From Magnetospirillum sp. (GTDB lineage Bacteria; Pseudomonadota; Alphaproteobacteria; CACIAM-22H2), in assembly GCA_027532905.1 (NCBI GenBank), contig JAPZUA010000001.1, positions 1,175,950-1,239,949 on the forward strand: 64,000 nucleotides of DNA. Direction: 5' to 3'. A program made the position numbers and the translations under genes. Every line of letters starts with the position of its first letter. Position 1 is the stretch's first letter. Positions 33,622-42,574 of this stretch are shown piece by piece. The notes under the pieces are model-generated. The model was not told the DNA's origin. It searched no databases and saw only the letters and a program-made list of their open reading frames with translations.

Positions 33622-34659
33622 CTACTCGGCCGCCTGGGCCGGACGGCGATGGCGAGTCACTTCGGTTTCGCCGTGGCGGGCGAGAAGCTCGCGCAGCATG
33701 CGCCGCATGCGCAAGCCCGGCATGTCGCTCGGCATGTGCGTTTCGAAGCGCTCGTCGAGCGGCACGTCCGGATCGCACGATTCAAGGATAACCTTGTCCT
33801 CGAGTGTGACGAGCCGGTCGAACGCCACGATGTCGGCAGCGGGCGCCTGCTCTTCGGTGTCCGAGCGATAGCACCATTGCACAAGCATCGTCGTGTCGTC
33901 GGTCATCGGCGTGGCGGCCGTGATGATCGTGTGGCGCAGGCCATTGGGATAGGTGATGCCCAAACGCCGCACGAACGGCATGAACCACGTGTTCTTGAGT
34001 TTTCGAACGGTGTCGCCTTCGCCGGCACTCAAGACCTTGGTCGCGAGATCGCCGCGGATTTTGACCGGGATCTCGGCGCGGAGGTGAAAACCGTAATCGT
34101 ATTCTTCGAGTTCGTTCTTGGCCGGGATCGGCTCGGAGGCTTCGCCGAACGTCTTGCGGTGCGTGAAGGCCACATGCGCGTTGTCGAAGGAATTTTCCAT
34201 GAGGCGCAACGCGCCGATTTTCCACGGCTCGAAGAACTGGTCGATCTTGCGCAAACCCGGCTCGTCGGCTTCCGGAATATGAGGAAGATCGGCCAACGGT
34301 TCGCCCAGCGCCACCCACACATGGCCGTATCGTTCGACCGCGCGATAGCCCGATACGCCCATCTTGCCGGTCGCTTCGGGGTTCTCGCGCTGCGGAATGC
34401 GCACGCATTTGCCCGACGCGTCGAATGTCCAGCCATGGTAGCCGCAGACGACGTTGCCGCCCTCGAGATAGCCCAGCGAAAGCTTGGCCGAGCGATGGCA
34501 GCAGCGGTCTTCGATGCAGGCGATCGAACCGTCTTCCTTGCGCCACAGCACGATTGGCGTGCCCAGCAGCGTGAAACCGTAGGGCGCGTCGCCGAGCTTG
34601 CCCACAGGCATGATCGGATACCAGAAACGGCGCAGAACCGGCTGTTGCGTGACCAGCAT
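33622..34659 (-). CDS. Rieske non-heme iron oxygenase, alpha subunit (copy 2)
   Basis: 345 residues. The same ligand set is intact: DRCCHR and VCGYHGW for the 2Fe-2S cluster, NSFDNAHVAFTHR for the iron centre. The N-terminal QQPVLRRFWYP and the MPFVRRLGITYPNGLRHTI block are shared with copy 1, while the C-terminal tails differ. A strong AGGAGG lies before the ATG. Two copies may recognise successive intermediates, or may form a hetero-oligomer. Confidence 0.92.
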   Translation of the reverse strand: MLVTQQPVLRRFWYPIMPVGKLGDAPYGFTLLGTPIVLWRKEDGSIACIEDRCCHRSAKLSLGYLEGGNVVCGYHGWTFDASGKCVRIPQRENPEATGKMGVSGYRAVERYGHVWVALGEPLADLPHIPEADEPGLRKIDQFFEPWKIGALRLMENSFDNAHVAFTHRKTFGEASEPIPAKNELEEYDYGFHLRAEIPVKIRGDLATKVLSAGEGDTVRKLKNTWFMPFVRRLGITYPNGLRHTIITAATPMTDDTTMLVQWCYRSDTEEQAPAADIVAFDRLVTLEDKVILESCDPDVPLDERFETHMPSDMPGLRMRRMLRELLARHGETEVTRHRRPAQAAE

Positions 34660-34682
34660 GGATCGCTCCTCCTCTTAAAATC

Positions 34683-35666
34683 TCAAAGGCCGCGGCGCTT
34701 GTTGATGAAGTCGAGCGTGAAAGCCGAACGCCAGTCGAAATCCGGCTTGTAGAGACCTTCGTCGCGCATCATCTCGAAATGGCCGCGAAAGCGCGCCTCG
34801 GTCATTGTCCCGATGCCCAGACGCTTGGTGTCTTCGGTTTCGACGATACCGTAGCTCTTCATTTTGTCGATAGCATAAGCGATCAAAGCGTCGGTGTTGT
34901 CCGGATTGTCGCGCTTGATCAGCACCGACGCGGGGGCGGGATCGCGGAAGAAATCGATCCAGCCGTCGGTCGTCGCGTCGACGAAGCACTGGATCGCGCG
35001 CGGCTTCTCGCGAATCGTTTTGGTCGGGAAGATCGGCATCGACGAATAGCTGAGATAGCCCAGATCCGACAGCATGAACACGACGGGCTCGACATTGGCT
35101 TCCGTGCGCACCTTGAACGGTTCGCTCGAAATGAAGCCTTGCTGGATCGCCATTTTGTCGACGAGCCAGGGGCCCATCTGGAAATTGTAGGCGCGGATCT
35201 GCGCGTCGGTGAAGCCGTAGCGCGCGCGCAGGAACGGCCAGAAAGTGGTGCGCGAGCTCTGCCCGATCATGATCGGGCGGCCTTTCATGTCTTCGAGCTT
35301 TTCGATGCCGTTGCCCGGATGCGTCATCAGGATCTGCGGCGTCTTCTGGAACGAGGCCATCACGGCCTGGGCCGGAAAGCCCGCCTCGTTGAGGCGGAAC
35401 GGATCGTCGGTGAACGAGCCCATCATGCCGTCCACCGCCCCGCCTGCGAGCAGCGCCTTGGCGTCAGTGCCGGGCCCACCCATGCGGATCGTCACGTCGA
35501 GGCCGCACGCGCGGTACATGCCCTTGGCCACGGCTTGGTAGTAGCCGCCATGCTCGGCCTGCGCGCGCCAGCTGCTGAGGAACGTTATCTTTTCCTGGGC
35601 TTGCGCGATTTGCGGAGCGAAAAGGGCGGCCACAAGAGCAAGGCCAGTTGCCAACCGAGCGATCAT
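34683..35666 (-). CDS. ABC importer substrate-binding protein (NMT1/THI5-like)
   Basis: 327 residues with a Sec signal peptide (LATGLALVAALFAPQIAQA, cleavage near residue 23). NMT1/THI5-like features include FLSSWRAQAEHGGYYQAVAK and LAGGAVDGMMGS. The start at 35666 is the first that gives a signal peptide directly; an in-frame ORF to 35756 has none. First gene of the operon with two Rieske oxygenases. Such proteins bind pyrimidine precursors, sulfonates, phthalate or other aromatics; no thiamine riboswitch is visible upstream. Confidence 0.9.
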   Translation of the reverse strand: MIARLATGLALVAALFAPQIAQAQEKITFLSSWRAQAEHGGYYQAVAKGMYRACGLDVTIRMGGPGTDAKALLAGGAVDGMMGSFTDDPFRLNEAGFPAQAVMASFQKTPQILMTHPGNGIEKLEDMKGRPIMIGQSSRTTFWPFLRARYGFTDAQIRAYNFQMGPWLVDKMAIQQGFISSEPFKVRTEANVEPVVFMLSDLGYLSYSSMPIFPTKTIREKPRAIQCFVDATTDGWIDFFRDPAPASVLIKRDNPDNTDALIAYAIDKMKSYGIVETEDTKRLGIGTMTEARFRGHFEMMRDEGLYKPDFDWRSAFTLDFINKRRGL

Positions 35667-35850
35667 CGAAGGGCTCCCACCGAAAACGAGCGCAAGCGCC
35701 CGACGCGCCTGCCTGATCCCACAAATGCAGCAAGCATTGTGCCAGCGAGCGGACAATCGCGGATCGCGCTTGGCGCCGTTGTTGCATCGTTTCGAGCAGG
35801 ACAGGGCCGTGCTGCGCCCAAAATTTCAGCATTCGTTCGGAAGGCGCGAA
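35667..35850. promoter_or_regulatory. Divergent promoter region, importer operon / FAD oxidase
   Basis: 184 bases between divergent starts. An imperfect dyad CACAAATGC-AGCAA-GCATTGTG spans 35720-35741 and is the only operator-like element seen. No regulator gene is adjacent. Confidence 0.4.
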
Positions 35851-37320
35851 ATGGCCGAATCCATCGCGAAGCACGATGCCGAGAATGCCGCCCGTTTGGC
35901 GCGCTTTCGCCACGCGCTGGGCGCGATTGCCTACGACGACGCGCATCAGACGCTGAAAGCGATGAGCCGCGATTGGTCGGCCGTGAGCCCGCTCCTGCGC
36001 AAGTCGCTTCGCGGCCGCGTGGCCGACGCGATCGTGGCCCCAAAAACGCGCGAAGAGATCGTCGCGATCATCAAAGCTGCCGTCGCGTTCGGCATCAAGC
36101 TCATCGCGCGCGGCGGCGGGACCGCCAATTACGGCCAAAGCGTGCCGCTCGACGGCGGCGTGCTCGTCGATTTCCGAAACTATGCGGGCATCGTTGGCGT
36201 CACGCCCACGCATGTGCGCGCGCGCGCCGGCACCAACATGGAAGCGCTCGATGCCGAACTACGCCCGCATGGGCTCGAGCTGCGCATCCACCCTTCCACG
36301 CGCCATGCCTCGACCCTGGCGGGCTTCATCGCCGGCGGCTCGGGCGGAATCGGCAGCATCCGCTACGGGCTTTTGCGCGACCGCGGCAATATCGCAGCGA
36401 TCGAATTGCTGAGCATCGAGGCCGAACCGCAAACGGTCGAGCTGCGCGGCAAGGCAACGGGCCTTGCCCACCACGCCTACGGCACCAACGGCCTCATCAC
36501 CGAAATCGAACTGCCGCTCGCACCGGCCTGGGAATGGCGCGAAACGGTATTCGCTTTTTCGGATTTTGGTGCGGCACTTGCCTGCGCCGTGCGCGCAGGC
36601 TCGGAAGACGCATTGCTGCTCAAAGTGCTGTCCTTGCAGGAAACGCCGATCGCGCAGTTGATGCCGGCCATGTCCGGCATCGTGCCCGAGGGCCATACGA
36701 TGCTGTCCGCGATGGTGGCCAAGCAGCATCGCGACGAACTTGTCGAACTCGTAGAAGAGTTCGGCGGCCGCCTCGTGAACGAGGCGGGCGAAGGCCAAGG
36801 GCCTTACGGCGAGCCGCTCTACAAATTCTGCTACGGCCACAGCCTTGCACAGGTGCAGAAACGCGAACCCAAATTCACGAGCGTGCAGACGCTGTTCGCC
36901 GGGGCCGCCCTCAAACGCCAGATCGGCGATCTGCATCCGCTCTTTGCGGGCCGCCTTCCCTTCCGGCTCGAGTTTCAGAAATCGCAAGGCCGCCTTGTCG
37001 CGGTAGGCTCGCCGCTGTTCGTGTACGAAAACGAAGCCCAGATGAGCGCCATCGTGGCGCAGATCCAAGCAGGCGGCGGCCAGGTCGCGAACTCGCACAC
37101 CACCTCGGTGCGCGCGGTCGGCATGAAAGTCGTGTCCGACGCCGACATCGCGTTCGTGCGCCGCATGGATCCGCACGGGCTGCTCAATCCCGGCAAGATC
37201 GATCTTGCGGCCCACGAAACCGATGCGCTGAAGACCGGGCTCGCCACATCGGGCTGGCATGTCGAAGAACGCAGATTGGATTCAGCCCCGGCGCGTGCAT
37301 CGGACAGCCGAACGGCCTAG
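35851..37320 (+). CDS. FAD-linked oxidase (GlcD/D-lactate dehydrogenase type)
   Basis: 489 residues. The PCMH-type FAD domain covers about residues 40-220 (VAPKTREEIVAIIKAAVAFG, IARGGGTANYGQ, FIAGGSGGIGSIRYG). The C-terminal substrate domain ends in MDPHGLLNPGKID, usual for glycolate/D-lactate oxidases. The ATG at 35851 has GGAAGG upstream. It is divergent from the Rieske/ABC operon and 10 bases before an aldose epimerase gene. It probably oxidises a 2-hydroxy acid or sugar-derived alcohol; the acceptor is unknown. Confidence 0.85.
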   Translation: MAESIAKHDAENAARLARFRHALGAIAYDDAHQTLKAMSRDWSAVSPLLRKSLRGRVADAIVAPKTREEIVAIIKAAVAFGIKLIARGGGTANYGQSVPLDGGVLVDFRNYAGIVGVTPTHVRARAGTNMEALDAELRPHGLELRIHPSTRHASTLAGFIAGGSGGIGSIRYGLLRDRGNIAAIELLSIEAEPQTVELRGKATGLAHHAYGTNGLITEIELPLAPAWEWRETVFAFSDFGAALACAVRAGSEDALLLKVLSLQETPIAQLMPAMSGIVPEGHTMLSAMVAKQHRDELVELVEEFGGRLVNEAGEGQGPYGEPLYKFCYGHSLAQVQKREPKFTSVQTLFAGAALKRQIGDLHPLFAGRLPFRLEFQKSQGRLVAVGSPLFVYENEAQMSAIVAQIQAGGGQVANSHTTSVRAVGMKVVSDADIAFVRRMDPHGLLNPGKIDLAAHETDALKTGLATSGWHVEERRLDSAPARASDSRTA

Positions 37321-37330
37321 GCTTGGGCCC

Positions 37331-38212
37331 ATGGAACGACTCGAATTCGGCAATCGGCATTTGCGCGCAGAAGCGCTGCCGGAACTGGGCGGGCGCCTCG
37401 CGCGCCTGCAATATCGCGCGGGCGACGGTGCGCACGACGTGCTGGTGCCGATCGGCGCCGACCCGGCGCTGCCGCCAAGCTGGCCCAAGGGTGGGGCCTA
37501 TCCGCTGATCCCCTATTCAAACCGCATCGCGGATGCGCAAGTGCTGCACGCGGGCAAAACCCATGCGCTCGCCCCGCATCCGGATGCCAAGCCGCACACG
37601 CTGCACGGCCACACGCAATTGCGGCCCTGGGGCGTTGCCGCACGCAGCGAATCCGGTCTCACGCTCGCGATCGAGCATGCCGGCGACGCGCAATGGCCGT
37701 GGGCTTTTGCGGCTACCCAGCGCTTCTGGATCGATGAGGCAACGCTTCATGTCGCCATCGAGTTTCGCAACCAAGCGGCCGGCGACGCGCCCGTCGGCAT
37801 GGGATGGCATCCGTATTTCGCGATTTCCGGTGATCCGGCGGTCGTTATGAACGCCAAAACCGAATGGCTGCAGGACGACGTCAATCTGCCGACCGGCGAA
37901 ACGACAGCCGCACCGCAAGGCGGGCTCACGCTCGATCGTTCAGGCGGGACGCGTTATCTGGGCGGCTGGGACGGCACAGCCAAATTCGAAACCGGGCTTG
38001 GCCTCGGCCTCACGCTGCGCGCAGACCGAATTTTCGGGCAGATGGTTGTCCATCGGCCACGCAATATCGATTATTTGTGCCTCGAACCCGTTTCGCACGT
38101 CGCAAACGGCTTCAATCTCGCGGCCAAGGGTTGGCGCGAAACGGGGACGATCAGTCTGAAGCCTGGAGAATCGGTTGCCGGTCAACTCGCCCTCACGGTG
38201 GAGAGCAAGTAA
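37331..38212 (+). CDS. Aldose 1-epimerase family protein
   Basis: 293 residues, galactose-mutarotase fold. The conserved PYSNRIADA, the histidine in LHGHTQLRPW and the general-base glutamate in YLCLEPVSHVAN are present. It interconverts anomers of an aldose or a related carbohydrate. It follows the FAD oxidase by 10 bases and is probably co-transcribed, suggesting a carbohydrate substrate for the oxidase. Confidence 0.88.
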   Translation: MERLEFGNRHLRAEALPELGGRLARLQYRAGDGAHDVLVPIGADPALPPSWPKGGAYPLIPYSNRIADAQVLHAGKTHALAPHPDAKPHTLHGHTQLRPWGVAARSESGLTLAIEHAGDAQWPWAFAATQRFWIDEATLHVAIEFRNQAAGDAPVGMGWHPYFAISGDPAVVMNAKTEWLQDDVNLPTGETTAAPQGGLTLDRSGGTRYLGGWDGTAKFETGLGLGLTLRADRIFGQMVVHRPRNIDYLCLEPVSHVANGFNLAAKGWRETGTISLKPGESVAGQLALTVESK

Positions 38213-38305
38213 CCATTGAGGGCAGCTGAATCGAAACCAGCGCTGCACCGCAAGAAGCGCCCAGCCTGACAGGTGGAACCTGATAGGGCGGGGCGCGTCG
38301 TTGCC

Positions 38306-38345
38306 GCAGGCCCCAGAAGGGACCTGCGAAGCCAAAAAAGGCTTA
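38306..38345. terminator. Hairpins between convergent aldose epimerase and csp genes
   Basis: GCAGGCCCC and GGGACCTGC pair with one mismatch (38306-38327). A second small stem AAGCC-A6-GGCTT overlaps the csp stop. T- or A-rich runs are short, so termination is plausible but not certain. Confidence 0.4.
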
Positions 38346-38552
38346 GATGACCTTCAGATTGTCGGCCGAAGTCTTGCCCTTCTTGGGATCGGGCTTTTCT
38401 TCGTACGACACCTTCTGGCCTTCATTCAGACCGCGAAGCCCAGCGCGCTCGACCGCCGAGATATGAACGAACACGTCAGCGCCGCCGCTTTCCGGCTGGA
38501 TGAAGCCGTAACCCTTGGTGCCGTTGAACCACTTGACCGTACCTGTAGGCAT
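38343..38552 (-). CDS. Cold-shock protein, CspA family
   Basis: 69 residues, one CSD beta-barrel. RNP-1 KGYGFIQ and RNP-2 VFVHIS are intact. It binds single-stranded RNA/DNA and melts mRNA structure. The ATG at 38552 is preferred because AGGAG lies 8 bases upstream; the in-frame GTG at 38561 overlaps that site. Stand-alone gene with a gap of about 190 bases on the promoter side. Confidence 0.95.
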   Translation of the reverse strand: MPTGTVKWFNGTKGYGFIQPESGGADVFVHISAVERAGLRGLNEGQKVSYEEKPDPKKGKTSADNLKVI

Positions 38553-38747
38553 ATTGATCACTCCTAGATGTCAGTTACCGGCTATGTCCATAACCGCTTA
38601 ACAAAAAATTAGCAACAAGCGCGATTCGCATGGTTGCACGGTCTGGAGCAGCGTTTTACGCGTACCGCACGCTGATGGCGATCCTGTTCCGCGGCAACCG
38701 ACTACCTGAATAATGTTCCATTACAAGCGCTTGATGCAAAAACAGCG

Positions 38748-39560
38748 CTATCGCGCCGGGGGTGGCGGCGGGCATTTTCGCAAAACCGTGCCGATGGCGC
38801 GGCGGGCGATATTTTCGATCGTGGGGTCGCTCGCCTCGATATTTGCGATCGTCATGCGCCCATTTTCGCCCGGAAGAGCGAATGTCTGAGCGAGCCGTAC
38901 CCCGCCTTGGCCGTATTCGATGCGCATCGTGGCGGGCGTGGGTTGCGAATAGGCGGCATCGAAACTTTGACGCGCAGCGCCGATCACAGCCGTGTAGCGG
39001 CGGCGTTCGAACTCAACATAGTTGATTTCGCAGTTCGTTGCCGGATTGCCGATCGCCCAGCGCCCGTCGATGTCGGGCGGCGGTCCTGAAAGAATCGCCT
39101 CGGCCTGCAATTCGGAATCGAGAATCGGCGGCAGCAGAATCACAAGCCCGACCGCAAGCGCGGCAACCGCGAAGCTTGCGCCGGCCACGAGATATTTGCG
39201 CCGCCGCTTGGCCGCGAGCCGTGCCGCAACCGCGCGATACAGCAGCGGCAGCTCGTCGCGCTCGAACGCTTGCGCACGCAGCGAAAGCGAATCGTCGGCC
39301 GCACCGAGGGCACCGGCAAAAACCGTGACCCTCTCGGCGGCCGGATCGCCCGGAACATGGCCCACAATATGGATCTCGATCGCCGCCCCGATCTTGCCGA
39401 AATTGGCGGTGCCGAGCGCCATGCGCAGGCGTTGGGCCGTGACAAGCGCCCAATCGGCGGCGGCATCGGCGGCGGCGAAATTGCGCGTGGCCAGCCGTTC
39501 CCGGCCGTTGCCGACCGACAGCGTGGCGCGGCACACAAATTTAAGGTCGCTTGCGGTCAC
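38748..39560 (-). CDS. Hypothetical protein with one central membrane helix
   Basis: 270 residues, no family recognised. An N-terminal cytoplasmic-looking part of about 120 residues precedes an arginine-rich turn (AAKRRRKYL) and a membrane helix near residues 124-146 (VAGASFAVAALAVGLVILLP). A C-terminal extracytoplasmic part with two cysteines ends in a proline-rich tail. The start is GTG. It lies 38 bases after RF3, on the same strand. Expression seems plausible given codon use like its neighbours. Confidence 0.65.
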   Translation of the reverse strand: MTASDLKFVCRATLSVGNGRERLATRNFAAADAAADWALVTAQRLRMALGTANFGKIGAAIEIHIVGHVPGDPAAERVTVFAGALGAADDSLSLRAQAFERDELPLLYRAVAARLAAKRRRKYLVAGASFAVAALAVGLVILLPPILDSELQAEAILSGPPPDIDGRWAIGNPATNCEINYVEFERRRYTAVIGAARQSFDAAYSQPTPATMRIEYGQGGVRLAQTFALPGENGRMTIANIEASDPTIENIARRAIGTVLRKCPPPPPAR

Positions 39561-39598
39561 GCGGCATTATAGCGAGCGAACCTGCCCACGCCAGCAAG

Positions 39599-41182
39599 TC
39601 AGCCGCGCTCGCGAGTCGTACGGAAGGTAAGGCCCGGCCAATCGGTCTGGATGCGATTGAGCTCCCAGGCATTGCGCGCGAGAAACACAGGTGCGCCGTC
39701 GCGGTCGTCGGCAAGGCTGCCGCGATTGCCGTCGACGAATTTCTTGAGCGCGGCCGCATCGGTGCTCGACACCCAGCGTGCGGCCTCAAACGGGGCTGGC
39801 TCAAACCCGGCTTTGACGTCGTATTCGGCGGCAATGCGACTGGCGAGCACGTCGATCTGCAGCGCACCGACCACGCCGACGATCCATTGCGAGCCCAGCA
39901 GCGGGCGGAAGACCTGCGTGACGCCCTCTTCGGCGAGATCCTCGAGCGCACGGCGCAATTGCTTGGCTTTCAACGGATCGTCGAGCCGCACCCGGCGCAG
40001 GATTTCGGGCGCGAAATTGGGGATGCCCGTGAAGCGCAGCGCTTCGCCTTCGGTGAGCGCGTCGCCCACGCGCAAAGTGCCGTGGTTCGGAATGCCGATA
40101 ATGTCGCCGGGCAGTGCCTCTTCGGCGAGTTCGCGCTCTTGGGCGAAAAAGAAGATCGGGCTGTGGATCGCGATCGCCTTGCCGGTGCGCACCTGCACGA
40201 GCTTCATGCCGCGCTTGAAGCGGCCCGAGCACAGACGCAGGAACGCGATGCGGTCGCGATGGTTGGGGTCCATATTGGCCTGGACCTTGAACACGAAACC
40301 GGTCACGCGCGCTTCTTCGGGGTCGATGTTGCGCGGCTCGGCGGGCTGGAAGCGCGGACTCGGCGCGAACTCCGCCAGCCCGTGGATCAGCGATTCCACG
40401 CCGTAATCCTTCAGCGCACTGCCGAAGAACACCGGCGTCATGTTGCCGCTGCGATAGGCTTCGAGATCGAAGGTGGGATACGCCGACAGCGCCAAGCCCG
40501 CCTGCTCGCGAAACTCGCGCAAGGGCCGCTCGGCGACGGCCGCATCGAGGGCCGCATCGTCGATGCCGCTCGTCGCTTGCGTGCGCTCGTAATTGCCGCC
40601 GACCTTGCCGGTCAAAAACGCGTTGCTGCGCAGATCGAAACAGCCGTGGAAATCCGAGCCCATGCCCACGGGCCACACCATCGGGCACACGTCGAGTTGC
40701 AGCGTCTTTTCGATTTCGTCGAGCAAGTCGAACGGGTCGCGGCCTTCGCGGTCGACCTTGTTGACGAAGACCGAAATCGGAATGTCGCGCAGGCGGCAGA
40801 CCTCGAACAATTTGCGCGTCTGCGTCTCGATGCCCTTGGCGGCGTCGATGACCATCACGGCCGAATCGACCGCCGTCAGCGTGCGGTAGGTGTCTTCGCT
40901 GAAATCTTCGTGGCCCGGCGTGTCGAGCAGGTTGAACGTCGCCCCTGCATAGTCGAACGTCATGACCGAGCTTGTGACCGAAATGCCGCGCGCCTGTTCG
41001 ATCGCCATCCAGTCCGAGCGCGCGCGACGGCGTTCGCCCCGCGCTTTCACCTGGCCCGCAAGGCGGATCGCCCCGCCGAACAGCAACAGCTTTTCGGTCA
41101 GCGTCGTTTTGCCCGCGTCTGGATGCGAGATGATGGCAAAGGTGCGGCGCGTGGCGGCACCGCTTTGGGGGTTTGGCGGCAT
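39599..41182 (-). CDS. prfC: Peptide chain release factor RF3
   Basis: 527 residues, full length. GTPase motifs: G1 SHPDAGKTTLTEK, G3 DTPGHEDFSED, G4 NKVD. The switch region GISVTSSVMTFDY and the RF3-typical C-terminal domain (PLLGSQWIVGVVGALQIDVL) separate it from EF-G. RF3 recycles RF1 and RF2 from the ribosome after termination, using GTP. Confidence 0.95.
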   Translation of the reverse strand: MPPNPQSGAATRRTFAIISHPDAGKTTLTEKLLLFGGAIRLAGQVKARGERRRARSDWMAIEQARGISVTSSVMTFDYAGATFNLLDTPGHEDFSEDTYRTLTAVDSAVMVIDAAKGIETQTRKLFEVCRLRDIPISVFVNKVDREGRDPFDLLDEIEKTLQLDVCPMVWPVGMGSDFHGCFDLRSNAFLTGKVGGNYERTQATSGIDDAALDAAVAERPLREFREQAGLALSAYPTFDLEAYRSGNMTPVFFGSALKDYGVESLIHGLAEFAPSPRFQPAEPRNIDPEEARVTGFVFKVQANMDPNHRDRIAFLRLCSGRFKRGMKLVQVRTGKAIAIHSPIFFFAQERELAEEALPGDIIGIPNHGTLRVGDALTEGEALRFTGIPNFAPEILRRVRLDDPLKAKQLRRALEDLAEEGVTQVFRPLLGSQWIVGVVGALQIDVLASRIAAEYDVKAGFEPAPFEAARWVSSTDAAALKKFVDGNRGSLADDRDGAPVFLARNAWELNRIQTDWPGLTFRTTRERG

Positions 41183-41242
41183 GAGCGGCCTTGCACATAG
41201 CCCCCAGGGCCTGCGGCTGCAAGGCCCAAAATGGCGGGCTTG

Positions 41243-42574
41243 CTACAGCGGCAAGCGGATGCGCACGCGTGCGCCGCCCATCGGCGATTCTTCGATGCGC
41301 ACGTCGCCGCCATGGCCGCGCACCACGTCGCGCGCGATGGTGAGGCCGAGGCCCACGCCGCCGGTTTGCGCGTTGCGCGCCGGATCGAGGCGGAAAAAGG
41401 GCTTGAACACGTCTTCGCGCGATTCGGCCGGAATGCCGGGGCCGTCGTCGTCGATTGCGACTTCGACTTCCGATGCGTGCCGCACGGCGACGACGCGCAC
41501 TTGGGCTGCGTGGCGCACGGCGTTGGCGATCAGATTCTCGAGGCAGCGTTTGATCGCGTGCGGGCGCACCGGCAGCGTGAGATCGCCCTCGATGCTGAGT
41601 GCGACCGAATGGCCGCCGCGCTGGGTGGCGGCGATAATCCCGTCGAGCAGTGCGGCAAGATCGGTCGTCTCGATCTGCTCCTCGCCCTCGCCGCGCACAA
41701 AGGCGAGATAGGATTCGACCATGCGCGCCATGTCGCCCACATCGGCCTTGAGGCCTTGCGCCGAGGGATGGTCGCCAAGCATCGCCAGTTCGAGCTTCAT
41801 GCGCGTGAGCGGCGTGCGCAGATCGTGGCTGATGCCAGCCAGCATTTCGGTGCGCTGGGCCATGTGGCGCGCAATGCGCTCGCGCATGGTGAGGAAGGCC
41901 GCCGCCGCCTGGCGCACTTCACTGGCCCCGTGCGGGCGGAATTCGGTGTCGATGCGGCCTTTGCCGAAATCGTCGGCGGCCTTGGCCAGAAGGCGGATCG
42001 GCCGCACCTGGTTGCGCATGAAGGTCGAGGCGACCGCGATCAAGATCAACGACGTGCCGACCATGAAGAGCAGGAACACGTAGACGTTCGTCGTGAACAC
42101 GCGCTGGCGCGAGGCGACGAGATGCAGCACACCGTCCGGCAGCTGCACCGCGAGCTTCAAATCGGCCGGATCGCCCCACGCATCGAGCAGAAACGGCCGC
42201 CGCACGCGCTCGTTGAGGCCCGAGACGAGATAATGCTCGAGCAGCGTGTCCGGCGCTTCCGGCCCCGTGCGTTCGAGAATCGCCCCGCCCTCGAAACGGT
42301 AGGTCGAGCCGTAGGCCAAATGCATCGTCTGGAACAGCCACGTGCGGTCCGCACCTTCCGGAAAGCGGCCCAGCGTCTGCACGACCGTCGCCACTTCACC
42401 CGCGAGCGCGTTCGACAGACGCCGCGACACCGTGTCCCAGACGCGGTCGTAGAACACGAGCCCTGCGACGAGCTGCACCAGCACCATCGGGGCGACGATG
42501 ATGATGAGCGCGCGCGCATAGAGCGTGCGCGGCAGATATTGGCGTAGCGTGTGGCCGAGCGCGCCCATCGTCAA
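41243..42574 (-). CDS. Sensor histidine kinase (EnvZ-like)
   Basis: 443 residues. Membrane helix near 25-47, a periplasmic loop of about 110 residues, a second helix near 160-180, HAMP, then the HisKA box AGISHDLRTPLTRMKLEL. HATPase boxes NLIANAVRHA, DDGPGIP and GGVGLGLTIARD follow. Its ATG overlaps the response-regulator stop by 4 bases. It autophosphorylates on the H-box histidine and phosphorylates the adjacent regulator. The stimulus is unknown; the arrangement recalls EnvZ/OmpR. Confidence 0.93.
   Translation of the reverse strand: MTMGALGHTLRQYLPRTLYARALIIIVAPMVLVQLVAGLVFYDRVWDTVSRRLSNALAGEVATVVQTLGRFPEGADRTWLFQTMHLAYGSTYRFEGGAILERTGPEAPDTLLEHYLVSGLNERVRRPFLLDAWGDPADLKLAVQLPDGVLHLVASRQRVFTTNVYVFLLFMVGTSLILIAVASTFMRNQVRPIRLLAKAADDFGKGRIDTEFRPHGASEVRQAAAAFLTMRERIARHMAQRTEMLAGISHDLRTPLTRMKLELAMLGDHPSAQGLKADVGDMARMVESYLAFVRGEGEEQIETTDLAALLDGIIAATQRGGHSVALSIEGDLTLPVRPHAIKRCLENLIANAVRHAAQVRVVAVRHASEVEVAIDDDGPGIPAESREDVFKPFFRLDPARNAQTGGVGLGLTIARDVVRGHGGDVRIEESPMGGARVRIRLPL

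Noticed and set aside
35667-35850. A thiamine (TPP) riboswitch before the NMT1/THI5-like binding protein
   Set aside because: The conserved CTGAGA and downstream TPP core sequences are not found.
34779-37508. Long plus-strand frame across the binding-protein gene and the FAD oxidase
   Set aside because: It is antisense to the binding protein and out of frame with the FAD oxidase, which has all its motifs in another frame.
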